Assembly: GCF_005519465.1 (NCBI RefSeq)
Contig: NZ_CP027858.1
Coordinates: 6,001,001-6,065,000, forward strand
DNA length: 64,000 bases
Source: Streptomyces clavuligerus
GTDB taxonomy: Bacteria; Actinomycetota; Actinomycetes; Streptomycetales; Streptomycetaceae
Direction: 5' to 3'
Below, piece by piece: positions 62,108 to 64,000 of the stretch (positions within the stretch are counted from its first letter, which is position 1; every line of letters starts with the position of its first letter). A model generated the notes under the pieces. It saw only the letters and a list, made by a program, of their open reading frames with translations, was not told the DNA's origin and searched no databases. The position numbers were made by a program, and so were the translations under genes.

Positions 62108-62770
62108 TCAGAAGCCGGGGCCGCCCGCCCGGTCCGCGACGGCCGCGAGCCGCCCCCAGAGCAGATCGGCGAGGCTGTTCACCAGCTCGGCGCGGGAGCA
62201 GGGGCGCTCGCCGAGCCACCAGTCGCCGGCGGCGTGCATCATGCCGACGATGCCATGGCCCCAGACCCGGGCCAGCCGCTCCCCGTCCGGCCCCAGCTCC
62301 ACCCGGTCGTGGATCACGCGCGCCAGCTCCTCGCCGAGGCGCCGCAGCAGCGGGGCCGAGTGCCGCCCCACGTCGAAGCCGGTCTCCGGGCCGCCGGGAT
62401 CGGGCCGGTCCGAGTTCTCCGCCGGATGCATCAGAAAGCGGTACACCTGGGGCCGGGTCTCGATGGCCGCGAGATAGGTGTCGAGCGTCGCCTCGACCCG
62501 CTCCCTGCGCCCGGCGGGCGCGTCCAGCGCGGCCCGCAACGAGTCGAGCAGCGCGTCCGTGTGCCGCTTGGCCAGCGCGCGGTAGAGCCCCCCTTTGTCC
62601 CCGAAGTGCCGGTAGAGGATCGGTTTGGTGATCCCGGCCTCCGCCGCGATGGCGTTCATGGACGCCTTCGGACCGTCCCGGAGCACCACCCGATCCGCCG
62701 CTTCGAGCAGTTCCCTCCGTCTCTGATCGGCCGGCCGGTCCTGATCGAAGGACTGCTGTCTGGTCGCCAT
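62108..62770 (-). CDS. TetR family regulator
   Basis: 220 residues. The N-terminal HTH (about 17-63: RRELLEAADRVVLRDG, NAIAAEAGITKPILYRHFGDKGGLYRAL) is clear; the effector domain contains RPQVYRFLMHP and GMMHAAGDWWLG. It is divergent from the acyl-CoA dehydrogenase gene and a palindromic site lies between them, so it probably represses a fatty-acid or acyl-CoA catabolic gene. Confidence 0.93.
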   Translation of the reverse strand: MATRQQSFDQDRPADQRRRELLEAADRVVLRDGPKASMNAIAAEAGITKPILYRHFGDKGGLYRALAKRHTDALLDSLRAALDAPAGRRERVEATLDTYLAAIETRPQVYRFLMHPAENSDRPDPGGPETGFDVGRHSAPLLRRLGEELARVIHDRVELGPDGERLARVWGHGIVGMMHAAGDWWLGERPCSRAELVNSLADLLWGRLAAVADRAGGPGF

Positions 62771-62874
62771 AGGTGCTTTCTCCCCGCCCGAGCGATTGCG
62801 TGACGCCTGCGCAAACTAACACCCCGTCGGCTGGGCGGGGGTATCGGCGTGGGGTGGTTGACATGTCCTACCAA

Positions 62875-62917
62875 GCGGTAACAGACTCCCCTCGCCTACT
62901 GTGTTACCGCAAGTAAC
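62875..62917. promoter_or_regulatory. Likely TetR operator between the regulator and ACAD genes
   Basis: GTTAC-cgcaa-GTAAC (62903-62917) is a perfect palindrome. gcggtaaca (62875-62883) is the inverse of tgttaccgc (62902-62910), so the half-site occurs three times. TTGACA (62858-62863) lies just upstream and could be the -35 box for the dehydrogenase gene. Confidence 0.65.
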
Positions 62918-62950
62918 CCGTTGGACGGCCGACAACGCGCTGGAGGGGAC

Positions 62951-64000
62951 ATGTCCGGGTTCACACTCGAACTCACCGACGACCAGAAGCAGATCCGGGA
63001 CTGGCTGCACGGCTTCGCCGCCGAGGTGATCCGCCCGGCCGCCGCCGAGTGGGACGAGCGCGAGGAGACGCCCTGGCCGGTCATCCAGGAGGCGGCCAAG
63101 GCGGGCATCTACTCGCTCGACTTCTACGCCCAGCAGTTCTTCGACCCCACGGGCCTGGGCATCCCCCTGGCGATGGAGGAACTCTTCTGGGGTGACGCGG
63201 GGATCGCCCTCTCCATCGTCGGTACCGGACTCGCCGCCGTCGGCGTGCTGGCCAACGGCACCGAGGAGCAGATCGGCACCTGGATTCCGCAGATGTACGG
63301 GGAGCCCGGCGATGTGAAGGTCGCCGCCTTCTGCTCCTCCGAGCCCGACGCCGGATCGGACGTGGGGGCGATGCGCACCCGTGCGGTCTACCGGGAGGCC
63401 ACGGACGAATGGGTCATCGACGGCACCAAGACCTGGGCGACCAACGGCGGCATCGCCCAGGTCCATGTGGTGGTCGCCGTCGTCGACCCGGAGCTGGGCG
63501 TCAAGGGCCACGCCTCCTTCGTCGTCCCGCCCGGCACCCCGGGGCTGAGCCAGGGACAGAAGTTCCGGAAGCACGGCATCCGCGCCTCCCACACCGCCGA
63601 GGTCGTCCTCGACGGGGTCCGCGTCCCCGGCCACTGCCTCCTCGGCGGCAAGGAGAAGCTGGACGAACGGCTCGCCCGCGCCCGCGCCGCCCGCGCCTCG
63701 GGCACCTCCGGCGAACGGGTCAGGAACGCCGCCATGGCGACCTTCGAGGCATCCCGTCACGTGGTCGGCGCGATGGCCGTCGGCACCGCCCGCGCCGCCT
63801 ATGAGACCGCGCTCGACTACGCCCGCACCCGCACCCAGTTCGGCCGCCCGATCGTCGACAACCAGGGCGTCGCCTTCCAACTCGCCGACATGCGCACCCG
63901 CATCGACGCCGCGCGGCTGCTGGTGTGGCGGGCCTCCTGGATGGCCGCCACGGGCAAGCCGTTCACCGCCGCCGAGGGCTCGATGTCCAAGCTGTACGCG
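62951..64000 (+). CDS. Acyl-CoA dehydrogenase, 3' partial
   Basis: The frame is open from ATG 62951 (ggagg five bases upstream) to the window edge, 350 codons. Flavin-dependent alpha,beta-dehydrogenation of an acyl-CoA thioester, the first step of beta-oxidation. FCSSEPDAGSD and WVIDGTKTWATNGG are the FAD/acyl-CoA binding blocks of the middle domain; YARTRTQFGRPIVDNQGVAFQLADM is the start of the C-terminal domain. An Ala/Arg-rich insert (DERLARARAARASG) sits in the middle. The catalytic Glu would lie beyond the edge. Confidence 0.95.
   Translation, partial: MSGFTLELTDDQKQIRDWLHGFAAEVIRPAAAEWDEREETPWPVIQEAAKAGIYSLDFYAQQFFDPTGLGIPLAMEELFWGDAGIALSIVGTGLAAVGVLANGTEEQIGTWIPQMYGEPGDVKVAAFCSSEPDAGSDVGAMRTRAVYREATDEWVIDGTKTWATNGGIAQVHVVVAVVDPELGVKGHASFVVPPGTPGLSQGQKFRKHGIRASHTAEVVLDGVRVPGHCLLGGKEKLDERLARARAARASGTSGERVRNAAMATFEASRHVVGAMAVGTARAAYETALDYARTRTQFGRPIVDNQGVAFQLADMRTRIDAARLLVWRASWMAATGKPFTAAEGSMSKLYA

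Overview
The window is about 74% GC, uses NNC/NNG codons almost exclusively, relies on GTG as well as ATG starts, and has many 4-base ATGA/GTGA gene overlaps. It carries Streptomyces-type genes: a ureABC-F-G-D cluster without ureE, tripeptidyl aminopeptidase, MurT/GatD, HlyC/CorC pairs and a PhoD phosphatase. I read it as Streptomyces chromosome. From memory, the order purB - bio - ure - tap - pfkA matches a conserved arm-proximal core block of S. coelicolor; I could not check this. I see no rRNA, tRNA, IS element, prophage or CRISPR array. The first gene is cut at its 5' end and the last (acyl-CoA dehydrogenase) at its 3' end.

Layout. 1-4047: hexapeptide acyltransferase, CoA-binding protein, YigZ, and a beta-propeller lipoprotein coupled to an ankyrin protein. 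4358-9552: sbcD-sbcC, where SbcC carries a Gly/Ala/Pro-rich insert of about 335 residues just after the zinc hook. 9672-18351: SDR oxidoreductase, DUF885 protein, an ACT-GNAT membrane fusion, and a SWIM zinc-finger plus large partner operon read from a DNA-damage-type (RecA-independent/PafBC) promoter. 18654-23125: PhoD with a possible PHO box, then a divergent MocR regulator/EamA transporter pair with three direct-repeat operators. 23126-27433: gene-poor stretch, a GntR/HutC regulator with a DasR-like operator over its -35 box, a ROK regulator and a mismatch DNA glycosylase. 27478-34225: purB, SGNH hydrolase, a degenerate MDMPI-like protein, two CNNM/CBS membrane proteins and a GNAT. 34401-39854: biotin synthesis (bioB-bioA-bioD-VOC opposite bioF). 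40034-42388: NlpC/P60 hydrolase behind a c-di-AMP riboswitch, a ClpP homologue that has lost its whole catalytic triad plus a coupled small partner, and an orphan Phd/YefM antitoxin. 42802-48576: urease operon, split between ureF and ureG by 1.15 kb containing four 132-bp tandem repeats. 48779-56748: Tap peptidase, then a lipid/isoprenoid group (PlsC-like acyltransferase, WS/DGAT-like protein, PAP2-like protein, two prenyl diphosphate synthases) and an RsbW-like ATPase. 56821-64000: small membrane protein, CtaG-like protein, phosphofructokinase, GatD-MurT, peptide deformylase, TetR regulator and acyl-CoA dehydrogenase.

Most of the window is housekeeping metabolism. The parts that look least described are the catalytically dead ClpP with its coupled partner, the SbcC zinc-hook insert, the ureF-ureG minisatellite, and the apparently damage-inducible SWIM operon.
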